From NCBI RefSeq assembly GCF_009811795.1, contig NZ_BLJE01000002.1:1054001-1118000 (forward strand): a stretch of DNA of 64,000 bases. The letters run 5' to 3'. Shown one piece after another: positions 43,811 through 55,270 of the stretch. Within the stretch, counting starts at the first letter, position 1. The number at the start of each line of letters is the position of its first letter. A program made the position numbers and the translations under genes. Source of the DNA: Litoreibacter roseus (lineage in GTDB: Bacteria; Pseudomonadota; Alphaproteobacteria; Rhodobacterales; Rhodobacteraceae). The notes beneath the pieces were generated by a model. The model was not told the DNA's origin and did no database searches. It saw nothing but the letters and a program-made list of their open reading frames with translations.

Positions 43811-45118
43811 TCAGAGATCCGGGTAGATCGGGAACTTGGCACAGAGGTCCATAGCCTTGGACTTGACCGCGGCTTCCACGTCTCCGTTGCCCTCTTCGCC
43901 ATTGGCAGCAAGACCGTCAACGACCTCCACGATGAGATCGGCGATCAGGCGAAACTCGGGCTCAAGAAAACCGCGCGTCGTTCCAGCCGGTGAGCCCAGA
44001 CGGACGCCGCTTGTAATCATGGGTTTTTCGGTATCGAACGGGATGCCGTTCTTGTTGCAGGTGATATGCGCGCGGCCCAACGCTTTTTCAGTCGCATTTC
44101 CTTTGACGCCCTTCGGGCGCAGGTCAACCAGCAAAACGTGGGTGTCGGTGCCACCGGTGACGATATCCAGACCGCCTTTGATCAACTGATCGCTCATTGC
44201 TTGCGCGTTCACGATGACCTGCTTCTGGTAGTCCTTGAATTCGGGGCGCAGCGCCTCGCCAAAGGCTACGGCCTTCGCGGCAATCACGTGCATCAGTGGC
44301 CCGCCCTGAATTCCGGGGAAGATGGCGGAGTTGAATTTCTTTGCCAGCGCTTCGTCGTCTGTCAAGATCATGCCACCCCGTGGACCGCGGAGCGTTTTGT
44401 GGGTTGTCGTGGTTGCCGCATGGGCGTGCGGGAAGGGCGAGGGATAGAGGCCTGCCGCGACCAACCCTGCAAAGTGCGCCATATCCACCAGCAAATAGGC
44501 GCCGACGCTGTCCGCGATCTCACGGAACTTCGCAAAGTCGATCACACGTGGAATGGCGGAGCCGCCGGCAATGATCATCTTTGGCTGATGTTCCTTGGCC
44601 AGATCCGCGACCTGGTCGTAATCGATGTCCAGCGTATCGGGCTTCACACCGTACTGGATCGCATTGAACCATTTGCCCGACTGGTTCGGCTTGGCCCCAT
44701 GGGTCAGGTGACCGCCCGCATCAAGGCTCATCCCTAGAATGGTGTCGCCCGGCGTCAGAAGCGCGGTGAATACGCCTTGATTGGCCTGCGAGCCGGAGTT
44801 CGGTTGAACATTCGCAAAGCCGCAGTTGAACAACTGCCTGGCGCGATCAATCGCCATATTTTCCGCAATATCAACATACTGGCAGCCCCCGTAATAGCGC
44901 CGTCCCGGATAGCCTTCCGCATATTTGTTCGTCATGACGGAGCCCTGAGCCTCCATCACCGCGCGGCTCACGATATTCTCGGATGCGATCAGTTCGATTT
45001 CATCGCGCTGACGGCCCAGTTCCTGGCGGATTGCGCCGAACAGCTCCGCATCGCGGCTTTCCAGCGGTTCATCGAAAAAGCCGCTATCCCGGCCGATGTT
45101 GGAAGAGGGGGCATTCAT
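43811..45118 (-). CDS. glyA: Serine hydroxymethyltransferase
   Basis: PLP enzyme interconverting serine and glycine with transfer of a one-carbon unit to THF, feeding folD and fhs. The 435-residue protein shows [36 protein letters not shown] and the PLP-lysine segment [19 protein letters not shown] is 8 bases before the ATG. It is divergent from nadK. The stop borders an unusual hairpin-rich gap. Confidence 0.97.
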   Translation of the reverse strand: MNAPSSNIGRDSGFFDEPLESRDAELFGAIRQELGRQRDEIELIASENIVSRAVMEAQGSVMTNKYAEGYPGRRYYGGCQYVDIAENMAIDRARQLFNCGFANVQPNSGSQANQGVFTALLTPGDTILGMSLDAGGHLTHGAKPNQSGKWFNAIQYGVKPDTLDIDYDQVADLAKEHQPKMIIAGGSAIPRVIDFAKFREIADSVGAYLLVDMAHFAGLVAAGLYPSPFPHAHAATTTTHKTLRGPRGGMILTDDEALAKKFNSAIFPGIQGGPLMHVIAAKAVAFGEALRPEFKDYQKQVIVNAQAMSDQLIKGGLDIVTGGTDTHVLLVDLRPKGVKGNATEKALGRAHITCNKNGIPFDTEKPMITSGVRLGSPAGTTRGFLEPEFRLIADLIVEVVDGLAANGEEGNGDVEAAVKSKAMDLCAKFPIYPDL

Positions 45119-45289
45119 GGCGCAAACTCCTGTCTGAACAGTGATAGGCGCGCTTTTAGGGGCAAATTGCGCATTCCGAAAGCCTCCAAAACAGCGCCTC
45201 AGTGCCGCAGCATGAAACGTGCGCCGCGTTTAAGAGACTTGTGTTTCCTGTCGGCGCAGGCAAAGACTTGCGAAAACCGGACGTAAGCC

Positions 45290-46057
45290 ATGCCAAACGC
45301 TCAAAAAATTGCATTTCTTGCGTCTGAGACGGATGTCGCACGGGACGCCTTGCGGGCGCTATCGACCGAATATGGAAATGTCGATCCGATCGAGGCCGAT
45401 GTCATCGTAGCCCTCGGCGGCGACGGATTCATGCTGCAAACGCTCCATGGCACGCAAGAGCTTCCCGCCCCGGTATACGGGATGAATTGCGGCACTGTTG
45501 GCTTTTTGATGAACGAATACCAAGAGCCCGGATTGAGGACGCGTCTGGCCGCGGCACAAGAAGAGATCATCAATCCGTTGCATATGAAGGCGATCAAGGA
45601 AAACGGTGAGGTGCACGAGGCGCTGGCCATCAACGAGGTGTCGCTGTTGCGCGCGGGACCTCAGGCGGCGCGGCTGAAGATCACCGTCGACGGGCGCGAG
45701 CGGATGGAAGAACTGGTTTGCGACGGGGCGCTGGTTTCCACGCCTGCGGGATCGACGGCCTACAACTATTCTGCCCACGGACCCATCTTGCCCATTGGCT
45801 CGGACGTGCTCGCCTTGACGGCCATGTCCGCTTTTCGGCCGCGGCGATGGCGCGGTGCTTTGTTGCCAAAATCGGCGCATGTGCGCATCGATGTCCTGCA
45901 GTCCCAGAAACGCCCTGTCATGGCCGATGCGGACAGCAGATCCGCGGGCAGCGTTGTATCCGTAGAGATCACGTCGGCAACTCATGTGAGCCACCGCATT
46001 CTCTTTGATCCGGGCCATGGGCTGGAAGAACGGCTGATCCGGGAACAGTTCGCCTAG
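45290..46057 (+). CDS. nadK: NAD kinase
   Basis: Phosphorylates NAD to NADP. The 255-residue protein has the GGDGF motif in [14 protein letters not shown], then [14 protein letters not shown] and the conserved [18 protein letters not shown]. It is divergent from glyA, with 171 bases between the two starts. No strong Shine-Dalgarno is visible before the ATG. Confidence 0.95.
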   Translation: MPNAQKIAFLASETDVARDALRALSTEYGNVDPIEADVIVALGGDGFMLQTLHGTQELPAPVYGMNCGTVGFLMNEYQEPGLRTRLAAAQEEIINPLHMKAIKENGEVHEALAINEVSLLRAGPQAARLKITVDGRERMEELVCDGALVSTPAGSTAYNYSAHGPILPIGSDVLALTAMSAFRPRRWRGALLPKSAHVRIDVLQSQKRPVMADADSRSAGSVVSVEITSATHVSHRILFDPGHGLEERLIREQFA

Positions 46058-46123
46058 CAGATCATCGGAACCCCGAGAGCCCTTCAACCGTTCGTCTGAG
46101 CAGTGGTTTTGAAGGAGAGATCG

Positions 46124-46330
46124 ATGATACCCCCAACCAAAGCAGTGATCGGCGGTGATGACAGCGTCGTCCCGTCCACCCCCGAAGATGGCGACGGTCC
46201 CGCGCGCCCCGAGACGGAGGCGGAACTGCGTCAACTGGCGGATGCCTTGGGCGAACCGTACGATGGCGATCTGACCGAACGCCAGGCGCAAGACCGAATT
46301 TCGGCCCTGAAAGAGCAAAAGAACAGCTAA
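46124..46330 (+). CDS. DUF3072-like small protein
   Basis: A 68-residue soluble protein behind a strong site (AAGGAG, 7 bases before the ATG). The C-terminal half (LRQLADALGEPYDGDLTERQAQDRI) resembles the DUF3072 pattern of a short helix, GEPYDG-like turn, LT-A-RI helix. The first 30 residues are Pro/Gly/Asp-rich and probably disordered. Function unknown; 66 bases after nadK. Confidence 0.7.
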   Translation: MIPPTKAVIGGDDSVVPSTPEDGDGPARPETEAELRQLADALGEPYDGDLTERQAQDRISALKEQKNS

Positions 46331-46383
46331 GCTTGGGCGCCGCACGGGTTGTCACATAGCCGAAAACCGCGTTAGCTAGAAAG

Positions 46384-46401
46384 TGGTTTAACGTTAAACC
46401 A
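46384..46401. promoter_or_regulatory. Perfect 18-base palindrome upstream of maeB
   Basis: TGGTTTAACGTTAAACCA is a perfect 18-base palindrome ending 24 bases before the maeB start. The central CG pair and total length fit LacI-family operators that control carbon metabolism. No LacI gene is in the window. Confidence 0.6.
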
Positions 46402-46425
46402 TTTTCGGCGAGGAGGGCCGGCACC

Positions 46426-48705
46426 ATGTCAGATGACCGTCAGAAGGGCCTGCGGCAAGCAGCGCTCGACTATCACCGCTATCCAAAGCCGGGCAAACTG
46501 GAAATTCGCGCGACGAAGCCATTGGCCAACGGCCGCGATCTGGCTCGTGCCTATTCGCCCGGCGTGGCGGAAGCCTGCATCGAAATCAAAGACGACCCGC
46601 AAACTGCGCGCGACTACACCTCCCGCGGCAACCTTGTGGCGGTCGTTACAAATGGCTCGGCAGTGCTTGGACTTGGCAATATCGGCGGTCTTGCTTCCAA
46701 GCCCGTGATGGAAGGGAAAGCGGTTCTCTTCAAGAAATTCGCCAACATCGACTGTTTCGACATAGAATTGAACGAAAGCGATCCGGAGCGGCTTGCAGAT
46801 ATCGTCTGCGCGATGGAGCCGACCTTTGGCGCGGTAAACCTCGAAGATATCAAGGCGCCCGATTGCTTCATCGTCGAGAAGATTTGCCGTGAACGCATGA
46901 ACATACCTGTGTTCCACGATGATCAGCACGGGACTGCCATCGTCGTTGGTGCCGCTGCGACCAACGCGCTTCGCGTGAACGGCAAGAAGTTCGAGGATAT
47001 CAAAATCGTTTCTACGGGCGGGGGCGCGGCGGGCATTGCGTGCCTTAACATGTTGCTGAAGCTTGGGGTGAAACGGGAAAACGTCTGGCTCTGCGATATC
47101 GAAGGGCTGGTCTATGACGGTCGTACCAAGGATATGACCCCGCAGAAGGGGGAGTATGCCCAAGCCTCGGATCTGCGCACTTTGGATGAGGCAATTGAAG
47201 GGGCCGATCTGTTTCTGGGTCTCAGCGGCCCTGGTATTCTGACCAAAGAGATGGTCGCGAAGATGGCATCCCAGCCGATTATTTTCGCGCTGGCAAACCC
47301 GACCCCCGAGATTATGCCCGATCTTGTCCGCGAAGTCGCGCCCGACGCGATCATCGCGACGGGGCGCAGCGACTATCCCAATCAGGTCAACAATGTTCTG
47401 TGCTTCCCGTTCATCTTCCGCGGTGCGCTTGATGTGGGCGCGACGGATATCAACGACGCGATGAAGATCGGTTGCGTCGAAGGCATCGCGGCCTTGGCCC
47501 GCGCCACGACCAGCGCCGAGGCCGCCGCGGCCTATCAGGGGGAACAACTGACCTTCGGCGCCGACTATCTGATCCCGAAACCGTTTGACCCCCGGCTGAT
47601 CGGCGTCGTTGCGACGGCGGTGGCCAAGGCGGCGATGGAAAGTGGCGTGGCAGAACGTCCGCTTGAGGATCTGGTTCAATACAAGAAGGCGCTCGACGGA
47701 TCAGTCTTCAAATCCGCCCTTATCATGCGTCCAGTTTTTGACGCCGCTGCGACCCAGACCCGCCGGATCGTCTTTACCGAAGGTGAAAGCGAACGTGTTT
47801 TGCGCGCGGCCCATGCGATGATCGAAGAGACGACCGACAAGCCCATCCTGATCGGGCGCCCTGAAGTGGTGGAGGTGCGCGCCAAGCGGGCAGGTTTGTC
47901 GATCCGCCCCGACGAGGACTTTGAACTGGTGAACCCGGAAAGCGACAATCGTTACAGGGACTACTGGCAAACCTATCACACCATCATGGCCCGGCGCGGC
48001 GTGACACCTGATCTGGCCAAGGCGATTATGCGCACCAATACCACCGCGATTGGCGCGGTTATGGTCCAGCGGGGCGAAGCTGACAGCCTGATCTGCGGTA
48101 CGTTTGGTCAATATCTCTGGCATCTGAAATATGTGACCGAGGTTCTGGGCTCTGACGATTGTCATCCGGTGGGCGCGCTCAGCCTGATGATCATGGAAGA
48201 CGGCCCGTTGTTCGTGGCGGACACCCACGTCCATCCTGAACCCACGCCTGCACAAATCGCAGAAACCGTTCTGGGTGCTGCGCGCCATGTGCGCCGGTTC
48301 GGGATGGAACCCAAGATCGCACTGTGCTCGCACTCGCAATTCGGCAATCTGGATTGCGACACGGGTCAGCGGATGCGGGCGGCGCTGAACATGCTCGACG
48401 ATATGAACCTCGATTTTGCCTATGAGGGTGAAATGCATGCGGACGCCGCACTGGATCAGGAATTGCGGGACAGGATTTTCCCTGAAAGCCGCTTTGAGGG
48501 ACCGGCCAACGTGTTGATCTTTGCCAACACGGATGCAGCCTCTGGCGTACGCAACATCCTGAAGATGAAAGCGGGCGGGCTTGAGGTCGGGCCGATCCTG
48601 ATGGGGATGGGAAATCGGGCGCATATCGTGACGTCATCGATCACCACGCGGGGGCTTCTGAACATGTCCGCCGTGGCGGGTACCCCTGTCGCCCATTACG
48701 GCTAG
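46426..48705 (+). CDS. maeB: NADP-dependent malic enzyme with phosphotransacetylase-like domain
   Basis: Oxidative decarboxylation of malate to pyruvate with NADP+, providing NADPH and C3 units. The 759-residue protein has the malic enzyme part (about 1-430): [10 protein letters not shown], the catalytic Lys/Asp region [12 protein letters not shown] and the NADP-binding [15 protein letters not shown]-terminal phosphotransacetylase-like part (about 440-755) follows, usually regulatory and often lacking acetyltransferase activity. GAGGAGG precedes the ATG. A perfect palindrome lies just upstream. Confidence 0.95.
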   Translation: MSDDRQKGLRQAALDYHRYPKPGKLEIRATKPLANGRDLARAYSPGVAEACIEIKDDPQTARDYTSRGNLVAVVTNGSAVLGLGNIGGLASKPVMEGKAVLFKKFANIDCFDIELNESDPERLADIVCAMEPTFGAVNLEDIKAPDCFIVEKICRERMNIPVFHDDQHGTAIVVGAAATNALRVNGKKFEDIKIVSTGGGAAGIACLNMLLKLGVKRENVWLCDIEGLVYDGRTKDMTPQKGEYAQASDLRTLDEAIEGADLFLGLSGPGILTKEMVAKMASQPIIFALANPTPEIMPDLVREVAPDAIIATGRSDYPNQVNNVLCFPFIFRGALDVGATDINDAMKIGCVEGIAALARATTSAEAAAAYQGEQLTFGADYLIPKPFDPRLIGVVATAVAKAAMESGVAERPLEDLVQYKKALDGSVFKSALIMRPVFDAAATQTRRIVFTEGESERVLRAAHAMIEETTDKPILIGRPEVVEVRAKRAGLSIRPDEDFELVNPESDNRYRDYWQTYHTIMARRGVTPDLAKAIMRTNTTAIGAVMVQRGEADSLICGTFGQYLWHLKYVTEVLGSDDCHPVGALSLMIMEDGPLFVADTHVHPEPTPAQIAETVLGAARHVRRFGMEPKIALCSHSQFGNLDCDTGQRMRAALNMLDDMNLDFAYEGEMHADAALDQELRDRIFPESRFEGPANVLIFANTDAASGVRNILKMKAGGLEVGPILMGMGNRAHIVTSSITTRGLLNMSAVAGTPVAHYG

Positions 48706-48779
48706 GCCATCATGGCGCTTGTCGCGCCGGACTTTGGGACGTAACAGTTTCCCCGCGATCAAAAAGCGGGAGGGACGCA

Positions 48780-50672
48780 ATGCGCTACGCTGAGGTGTAT
48801 GGGGCGTGGAAGGCCGATCCGGAGGCCTTCTGGATGCAAGCCGCTGAGGCGATTGATTGGGATGTCAAGCCGTCCAAAGCACTCTGGGAAGAGGCTGCGC
48901 CGCTTTACGAATGGTACAAGGACGCGCAGGTCAACACGTGCTGGAACGCCGTTGATCGCCATGTTGCGGCAGGTCGTGGCGAGCAGGTCGCGATTATCTA
49001 TGACAGCCCGGTCACCGGGGTCAAAACGTCGATCACCTACGCTGATTTGCAGGATCGTGTGGCCCGTCTGGCGGGTGCTTTACGATCCAAAGGCCTCGAG
49101 ATGGGTGACCGCGTTATCATCTATATGCCGATGGTGCCCGAAGCGCTGATCGCCATGCTGGCCTGCGCCCGGATCGGTGCGATCCATTCGGTTGTATTTG
49201 GGGGATTTGCGGCCAGCGAATTGGCTGTTCGAATTGATGACGCGACGCCCAAGGCCATCATCGCAGGGTCCTGCGGGATCGAACCGGGCCGGATTGTCGA
49301 ATACAAACCCTTGCTGGATGAAGCTATCGAAATTGCGGCGCATGCCCCCGAGTTCTGCGTGATATTTCAACGAGATCAGGCCCAGGCTGATCTGAAGCCA
49401 GGCCGGGATTTCGACTGGGACGAACTGGTCAAGACGGCGGCACCCGCCGATTGCGTTCCCGTGCCGGGCGACCACCCGGCCTACATTCTCTATACGTCCG
49501 GTACCACGGGCCAGCCCAAGGGGGTCGTCCGGCCTACGGCGGGGCATCTGGTGGCGCTCAACTGGACGATGAAGAACATCTACAATGTCGATCCCGGTGA
49601 AGTCTTCTGGGCGGCCTCTGATGTGGGCTGGGTCGTGGGCCACAGTTATATTTGCTACGCACCGCTGATCCACGGCAACACCACTGTGGTCTTCGAAGGT
49701 AAGCCCGTCGGCACGCCCGATGCCGGCACGTTCTGGCGTGTCATCTCAGAGCATAACGTCAAGTCCTTCTTCACTGCGCCAACCGCGTTCCGGGCGGTCA
49801 AACGGGTCGATCCGAAGGGCGAGTTGATCAAGGATTACGATCTCTCCTGCCTGGAAACGGTCTATCTGGCCGGTGAGCGCGCCGATCCCGACACGATCGA
49901 ATGGATGCAGGATAAGCTGGGTGTGCCGATCATTGATCACTGGTGGCAGACCGAGACCGGCTACACGATTGTGGGCAATCCCATGGGGATCGAGAAACTT
50001 CCGGTCAAAATCGGCTCCCCGACCTTGCCGATGCCGGGATATGACGTGCAAATCCTCGACGAGGCGGGCCATCCTATGCCGCCCGGCGAACTGGGTGCCA
50101 TCGCGGTCAGGCTGCCGTTGCCCCCGGGCACGCTGCCGACGCTCTGGAATGCCGAGGATCGCTTTCGCAAAAGCTATCTGACGACATTCCCGGGCTATTA
50201 CGAAACCGGCGATGCGGGCATGATCGACGAGGACGGGTACCTCTACATCATGGCGCGCACGGATGACGTCATCAACGTGGCAGGTCACCGTCTGTCCACC
50301 GGCGGGATGGAGGAGGTTCTGGCCGCCCATCCAGACGTAGCGGAATGTGCTGTGATCGGTGTCACGGATGAGCTGAAGGGTCAGTTGCCCATGGGCTTCG
50401 TATGTCTCAATGCCGGATCTGAGAAGACCGAGGATGAGGTGAAATCCGAGTGCATCCAACTGGTGCGCGAGCGAATCGGACCTGTCGCAGCGTTTAAGGT
50501 GGTCTGCGTGGTCGACAGGCTGCCCAAGACAAGATCGGGTAAAATTCTCCGTGCCACGATGGTCAAGATCGCCGATGGCGCCGTCTTCAAGATGCCCGCC
50601 ACGATTGACGATCCGACCATTCTGGATGAGATCGCTGAGGCCCTGAAAAAGGTTGGCTATCCAGCTGACTGA
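48780..50672 (+). CDS. prpE: Propionyl-CoA synthetase PrpE (AMP-forming)
   Basis: Activates propionate to propionyl-CoA with ATP. The 630-residue protein has the AMP-binding motif YTSGTTGQPKGVV, the DHWWQTETGYTIVGN segment, and the final PKTRSGKILRATM with the catalytic lysine. This fits PrpE rather than Acs. No methylcitrate-cycle genes are next to it. The hairpin CCCGC/GCGGG immediately before the ATG abuts the GGGAGGG ribosome site and might modulate it. Confidence 0.94.
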   Translation: MRYAEVYGAWKADPEAFWMQAAEAIDWDVKPSKALWEEAAPLYEWYKDAQVNTCWNAVDRHVAAGRGEQVAIIYDSPVTGVKTSITYADLQDRVARLAGALRSKGLEMGDRVIIYMPMVPEALIAMLACARIGAIHSVVFGGFAASELAVRIDDATPKAIIAGSCGIEPGRIVEYKPLLDEAIEIAAHAPEFCVIFQRDQAQADLKPGRDFDWDELVKTAAPADCVPVPGDHPAYILYTSGTTGQPKGVVRPTAGHLVALNWTMKNIYNVDPGEVFWAASDVGWVVGHSYICYAPLIHGNTTVVFEGKPVGTPDAGTFWRVISEHNVKSFFTAPTAFRAVKRVDPKGELIKDYDLSCLETVYLAGERADPDTIEWMQDKLGVPIIDHWWQTETGYTIVGNPMGIEKLPVKIGSPTLPMPGYDVQILDEAGHPMPPGELGAIAVRLPLPPGTLPTLWNAEDRFRKSYLTTFPGYYETGDAGMIDEDGYLYIMARTDDVINVAGHRLSTGGMEEVLAAHPDVAECAVIGVTDELKGQLPMGFVCLNAGSEKTEDEVKSECIQLVRERIGPVAAFKVVCVVDRLPKTRSGKILRATMVKIADGAVFKMPATIDDPTILDEIAEALKKVGYPAD

Positions 50673-50765
50673 CGATTGTCTCGCTGCAAAAATCCCGTGC
50701 GGACCGGTAGACTTCTGTCGGTTGGCCCCGCACAGTTACCTCCACAACTGCCCGGAGGAAAAACC

Positions 50766-51155
50766 ATGGATCTGCTGCCTCACGCCCGCGCGGTGCGCTT
50801 GAACGCGCATGCGCCCTATTCGAATTTCAAGGTCGGCGCTGCCCTTGCTACGCGGGACGGGCAGGTCTTTACGGGCTGCAACGTCGAAAACGTGGCTTAT
50901 CCCGAAGGCACCTGCGCGGAGGCGGGCGCGATTGCCGCCATGTGCGCGGCGGGGGGGCGCGAGATTGCAGAGATCACCATCATCGCCGACAGCCCCATGC
51001 CGGTGCCGCCCTGTGGCGGGTGCCGTCAGAAGCTAACAGAATTTGCAGAGGGCGATATTCTCGTGACGATGGCCACCACCGCAGGCATGACCGAGACAGT
51101 TTACCTGCGCGACCTGTTGCCCGGAAAGTTTGACAGCAGCCACATGAACAAGTGA
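50766..51155 (+). CDS. cdd: Cytidine deaminase
   Basis: Deaminates cytidine and deoxycytidine. The 129-residue tetrameric type has the zinc motif TCAEAGAIAAM and PPCGGCRQKL, with three Cys ligands. The start is the ATG at 50766, behind GGAGG; the open frame upstream to 50676 overlaps the end of prpE's leader and is not family sequence. It is first in a salvage operon and overlaps deoA by one base (TGATG). Confidence 0.95.
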   Translation: MDLLPHARAVRLNAHAPYSNFKVGAALATRDGQVFTGCNVENVAYPEGTCAEAGAIAAMCAAGGREIAEITIIADSPMPVPPCGGCRQKLTEFAEGDILVTMATTAGMTETVYLRDLLPGKFDSSHMNK

Positions 51156-52465
51156 TGGACGCGCGGACTATTATTGCAGGTCTGCGCGCCGGGCGTTCAC
51201 CCACGGCGGACCAGATGCGCTGGTTTGGCAAGGCGCTCCACAGCGCGGCGATCACCGATGCGCAGGCGGGTGCATTTGCGATGGGTGTCTGCCTGCGGGG
51301 CCTCGAAGATGCCGCGCGTGTCGGTCTGACCGAAGGCATGCGCGACAGCGGCGATGTACTGCACTGGGATTTGGATGGTCCGGTGCTGGACAAGCACTCC
51401 ACCGGTGGCGTGGGGGATCCGGTTTCTCTGCTGCTGGCACCGGTATTGGCCGAATGCGGCGCGTTCGTCCCGATGATCTCGGGGCGCGGTCTGGGTCACA
51501 CAGGCGGGACGCTCGACAAGCTCGAAGCGATCCCGGGTTATATCAGTGATATCGGTCCGAAGCGTTTGGAACACGTGGTCAGGGAGGTCGGCTGCGCCAT
51601 CATCGGTGCCACGGGCCGCGTCGCACCGTCGGACAAGCGGCTTTATGCGATCCGCGACGTGACCGGAACCGTTGCCTCCATCGATCTGATCACCGCCTCC
51701 ATCCTGTCCAAGAAGCTTGCAGCCGGGCTGGACGGGCTGGTGCTGGACGTCAAGACAGGCTCCGGCGCATTCATGGAAACGCCGGAACAGGCCCGACAGC
51801 TGGCCGATGCGCTGGTCGCTGTGGCCAACGGCGCCGGGTGTCCGACCACGGCGTTGGTCACCGGCATGTGGCAACCCCTTGCGGACGCGGCGGGCAACGC
51901 GGTGGAAATCCGCGCGGTGATGGAGGTTTTGACTGGTGCGCGGTCGAACACGAACCTGCGCACCGTCACCAGTGGTTTGAGTGTGCAGATCATGGTCAGC
52001 AGTGGTCTGTCCAAGGACACAGCCGAAGCCGTGTCCAAGGTCGACGCAGCATTCGACAGTGGGGCTGCGGCAGACAGGTTCGCCCGCCTCGTTGCCGCAA
52101 TGGGTGGTCCACTTGATTTTGCGGAAAGCTGGCGGAACTGCCTGCCGGAAGCGCCTGTCCTAAGGGAAGTCACGGCAGGCAGTGCTGGCACCGTTACGCA
52201 GATTGACACACGGGCGTTGGGGGAAACAGTTGTTCATCTGGGTGGCGGGCGTCTGCGGGACGGGGACCGGATCGATCCTGCGGTCGGGGTATCCGGATTC
52301 GCGCGGATTGGCGCAACCGTAACCCCGAGCACGCCGTTGGCCATGGTCCATGCCGCCACGGAAAACGCGGCAGATCGCGCCGCTGGCGAGATCAGGGCGG
52401 CTTACACCATCGGATCAGATCCGGTCACGGAGCCCCCTTTGATCTACGGCGAGCCCGCGTCATGA
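51155..52465 (+). CDS. deoA: Thymidine phosphorylase
   Basis: Splits thymidine to thymine and deoxyribose-1-phosphate. The 436-residue protein shows KHSTGGVGD and the GRGLGHTGGTLDKLEAIPG segment. The ATG at 51155 overlaps the cdd stop as TGATG; a GTG one codon earlier is possible. It overlaps deoB by 4 bases. Confidence 0.95.
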   Translation: MDARTIIAGLRAGRSPTADQMRWFGKALHSAAITDAQAGAFAMGVCLRGLEDAARVGLTEGMRDSGDVLHWDLDGPVLDKHSTGGVGDPVSLLLAPVLAECGAFVPMISGRGLGHTGGTLDKLEAIPGYISDIGPKRLEHVVREVGCAIIGATGRVAPSDKRLYAIRDVTGTVASIDLITASILSKKLAAGLDGLVLDVKTGSGAFMETPEQARQLADALVAVANGAGCPTTALVTGMWQPLADAAGNAVEIRAVMEVLTGARSNTNLRTVTSGLSVQIMVSSGLSKDTAEAVSKVDAAFDSGAAADRFARLVAAMGGPLDFAESWRNCLPEAPVLREVTAGSAGTVTQIDTRALGETVVHLGGGRLRDGDRIDPAVGVSGFARIGATVTPSTPLAMVHAATENAADRAAGEIRAAYTIGSDPVTEPPLIYGEPAS

Positions 52466-53658
52466 GCCGCGCCTTTCTGATTGTAATGGACTCCGTCGGA
52501 TGTGGCGGCGCGCCGGATGCCGGGCAGTTCGGGGATGAGGGGGCAAACACGCTGGCCCATATCGCGGAGGCCTGCGCGGCGGGACGCGCCGATGAGGGGC
52601 GAAGCGGACCCTTGATGTTGCCAAACCTCGCGCGTCTCGGCTTGGGGTCTGCGATCGAGCTTGCATCAGGCCTGACGGCACCAGGTCTGACCGGCGAGAC
52701 CCATGGGCTTTGGGGCGCTGCGACGGAACAATCGGCGGGCAAAGATACCCCCACCGGGCATTGGGAACTGGCCGGCGTTCCTGTCCCGTGGGCCTGGCAT
52801 TTCTTCCCGCAAGACCAACCCGCGTTTCCGCCGGATCTGACACAGCGTGTGGCAGATTTGGCGGGAACGGAAGGGATCCTTGGCAATTGCCACGCGTCCG
52901 GCACCGAAATCATCGCTCGGTTCGGCGTGGATCACATGCGGACTGGCCAGCCTATCTGTTATACGTCCAGCGACAGCGTGTTCCAGATCGCGGCCCATGA
53001 AGACAGCTTTGGCCTCGACCGGCTTCTGGCGCTTTGTGAAGCGCTCGCGCCCGAGCTTCATGCCATGAAGGTGGGGCGGGTGATCGCCCGTCCTTTCATA
53101 GGGGACAGTCCGGATAGTTTTGAGCGTACCGCCAACCGCCGGGATTATGCCGTCGCCCCGCCCGAGCCGACGTTATGTGACTGGGTGCAGGGGGCCGGGC
53201 GCAAAGTCTATGGCATCGGAAAGATCGGAGACATCTTCTCAATGCAGGGCATTGACGAGACCCGCAAAGGCACCGACGCCGTGCTGATGGATCACCTGTC
53301 GGACTTGATGGATAAGGCAGAGGATGGTGCGCTGGTCTTTGCGAATTTCGTCGAGTTTGACAGCAAGTATGGCCATCGCCGCGACGTAGCAGGTTATGCA
53401 CGCCATCTCGAATGGTTCGACGCTCAGATCGGTCCGCTGATCACGCGGTTGAAACCGGGTGATCTGATGCTCTTTACGGCAGATCATGGAAATGACCCCA
53501 CGTGGACCGGCACCGATCACACGCGGGAGCGGGTTCCAGTCCTTGCCGCCGGTGTTCTGCCGGGCCAAATAGGGCACGTGACGTTCATGGATGTCGCGGC
53601 CAGCGTTGCCGATCATCTGGACGTTCAAAATAAGGGACCGGGAAAGAGCTTTCTATGA
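52462..53658 (+). CDS. deoB: Phosphopentomutase
   Basis: Converts (deoxy)ribose-1-phosphate to the 5-phosphate. The 398-residue member of the alkaline-phosphatase superfamily has the metal-binding start VMDSVGCGGAPD, the phosphoacceptor Thr in GKDTPTGHWE, and the final ADHGNDPTWTGTDHTRE with metal ligands. It overlaps deoA and add by 4 bases each. Confidence 0.96.
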   Translation: MSRAFLIVMDSVGCGGAPDAGQFGDEGANTLAHIAEACAAGRADEGRSGPLMLPNLARLGLGSAIELASGLTAPGLTGETHGLWGAATEQSAGKDTPTGHWELAGVPVPWAWHFFPQDQPAFPPDLTQRVADLAGTEGILGNCHASGTEIIARFGVDHMRTGQPICYTSSDSVFQIAAHEDSFGLDRLLALCEALAPELHAMKVGRVIARPFIGDSPDSFERTANRRDYAVAPPEPTLCDWVQGAGRKVYGIGKIGDIFSMQGIDETRKGTDAVLMDHLSDLMDKAEDGALVFANFVEFDSKYGHRRDVAGYARHLEWFDAQIGPLITRLKPGDLMLFTADHGNDPTWTGTDHTRERVPVLAAGVLPGQIGHVTFMDVAASVADHLDVQNKGPGKSFL

Positions 53659-54641
53659 CGGATGATGTGCCAAAGATCGAACTGCACCTCCATCTGGAGG
53701 GCGCGGCCCCGCCTGCGTTCATCAAGGGGTTGGCGCAGGAGAAATCGATCCGACTGGACGGCGTCTTCTCCGAGAATGGCAGCTATGCCTTTACCGGGTT
53801 CGAGCAGTTCTTGCGCACCTACGAGGCTGCGACCTCGGTCCTGAAAACGCCCGAGGACTACGCCCGGCTGACCCGCGCGGTTCTGGAACAGTCAGCCGAG
53901 CAGGGCGTGATCTACACCGAGGCGTTTTTGAGCCCAGATTTCTGCGGTGGTAGGGATGTGGGCGCGTGGCGCGAATATCTCGCGGCGATGCAGGAAGCGG
54001 CCGCTGGAATGCGCAACGAGGCCGGTATAGTTCTGCGCGGCGTCGTCACCTGTATCCGTCATTTCGGACCGGAAAAGGCCCGGGAAACGGCGCTGTGTGC
54101 GGCTGAGACGGCGGGCGATTTCATAACCGGTTTTGGTATTGCAGGCGACGAGATGGCGGGCAAGCCTGCCGACTTTGCCTATTCCTTCGATATGGCGCGC
54201 GAGGCTGGACTTGAACTGACCGCTCATGCGGGCGAATGGGGCGGCGCGTCCTCCGTGCGCGACGCCCTCCGCGATCTGAAGCCGACGCGGATCGGTCACG
54301 GGGTTCAGGTGATTGATGACCCCGTGCTTGTCGATCATCTCATCGAGACTGGCGTGACGCTTGAGGTCTGCCCGGGGTCCAACATCGCGCTTGGTGTATA
54401 CCCGTCATGGGACAAGCACCCGATTGAGACCCTGCGATCCGCTGGCGTGCGGGTCACCGTTTCGACAGACGACCCGCCGTTTTTCCACACCACCTTACGC
54501 CGCGAATATGACCGTTTGGCGGATACGTTTGGCTGGGACGATGAGATAGTGCGTGAGGTCAACCGGACCGCGGCGCAGGCGGCGTTCTGCGATCCCGAAA
54601 CACGCGCCGAATTGCTACTGAAACTGGAGAGCACCGCATGA
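53655..54641 (+). CDS. add: Adenosine deaminase
   Basis: Deaminates adenosine to inosine (adenine deamination is a possible side specificity). The 328-residue protein has the zinc motif [10 protein letters not shown], the HAGEWGG segment with catalytic His and Glu, and the final STDDPPFF with the metal-binding Asp. It sits in the middle of the salvage operon, overlapping both neighbours by 4 bases. Confidence 0.93.
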   Translation: MTDDVPKIELHLHLEGAAPPAFIKGLAQEKSIRLDGVFSENGSYAFTGFEQFLRTYEAATSVLKTPEDYARLTRAVLEQSAEQGVIYTEAFLSPDFCGGRDVGAWREYLAAMQEAAAGMRNEAGIVLRGVVTCIRHFGPEKARETALCAAETAGDFITGFGIAGDEMAGKPADFAYSFDMAREAGLELTAHAGEWGGASSVRDALRDLKPTRIGHGVQVIDDPVLVDHLIETGVTLEVCPGSNIALGVYPSWDKHPIETLRSAGVRVTVSTDDPPFFHTTLRREYDRLADTFGWDDEIVREVNRTAAQAAFCDPETRAELLLKLESTA

Positions 54642-55270
54642 GCGAGCATGTCACTATTGTCGATCACCCCCTGGTTCAACACAAACTGACCCTCATGCGT
54701 GAGCGGGACACCTCGACTGCCGTATTTCGTCAGTTGTTGCGGGAAATCTCTCAGTTTCTGGCCTACGAGGTGACGCGCAATCTGCCCATGGCAACCAAGA
54801 CCATCGAGACCCCCATTCAGGAAATGGACGCACCGACTTTGGCGGGCCGAAAGCTGGCACTGATTTCGATCTTGCGCGCTGGTAACGGACTTTTGGACGG
54901 GATGCTGGAACTCATCCCCTCCGCACGGGTGGGTTTTGTGGGGCTCTATCGGGACGAGGAAACGCTGCAGCCCGTCCAATACTACTTCAAGGTGCCGGAC
55001 ATTCTGGAAGAACGAATGGTGATCGCCGTGGATCCGATGCTGGCTACGGGCAATTCTTCCGTTGCGGCGATAGATTTGTTGAAGAAGGCGGGCGCCAAGA
55101 ACATTCGGTTCCTGTGCCTACTGGCTGCGCCGGAGGGGATTGCGCGGATGAAAGAAGCGCACCCGGATGTGCCCATCGTGACAGCCTCCATCGACAGCCA
55201 CCTAAACGAAAACGGCTATATCGTTCCGGGGCTGGGCGATGCAGGCGATCGAATGTTCGGGACGAAGTAG
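54638..55270 (+). CDS. upp: Uracil phosphoribosyltransferase
   Basis: Joins uracil with PRPP to give UMP. The 210-residue protein has the PRPP-binding loop [18 protein letters not shown] and the conserved [13 protein letters not shown]. It is last in the operon and meets the stop of the convergent hypothetical gene with no bases between. Confidence 0.96.
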   Translation: MSEHVTIVDHPLVQHKLTLMRERDTSTAVFRQLLREISQFLAYEVTRNLPMATKTIETPIQEMDAPTLAGRKLALISILRAGNGLLDGMLELIPSARVGFVGLYRDEETLQPVQYYFKVPDILEERMVIAVDPMLATGNSSVAAIDLLKKAGAKNIRFLCLLAAPEGIARMKEAHPDVPIVTASIDSHLNENGYIVPGLGDAGDRMFGTK

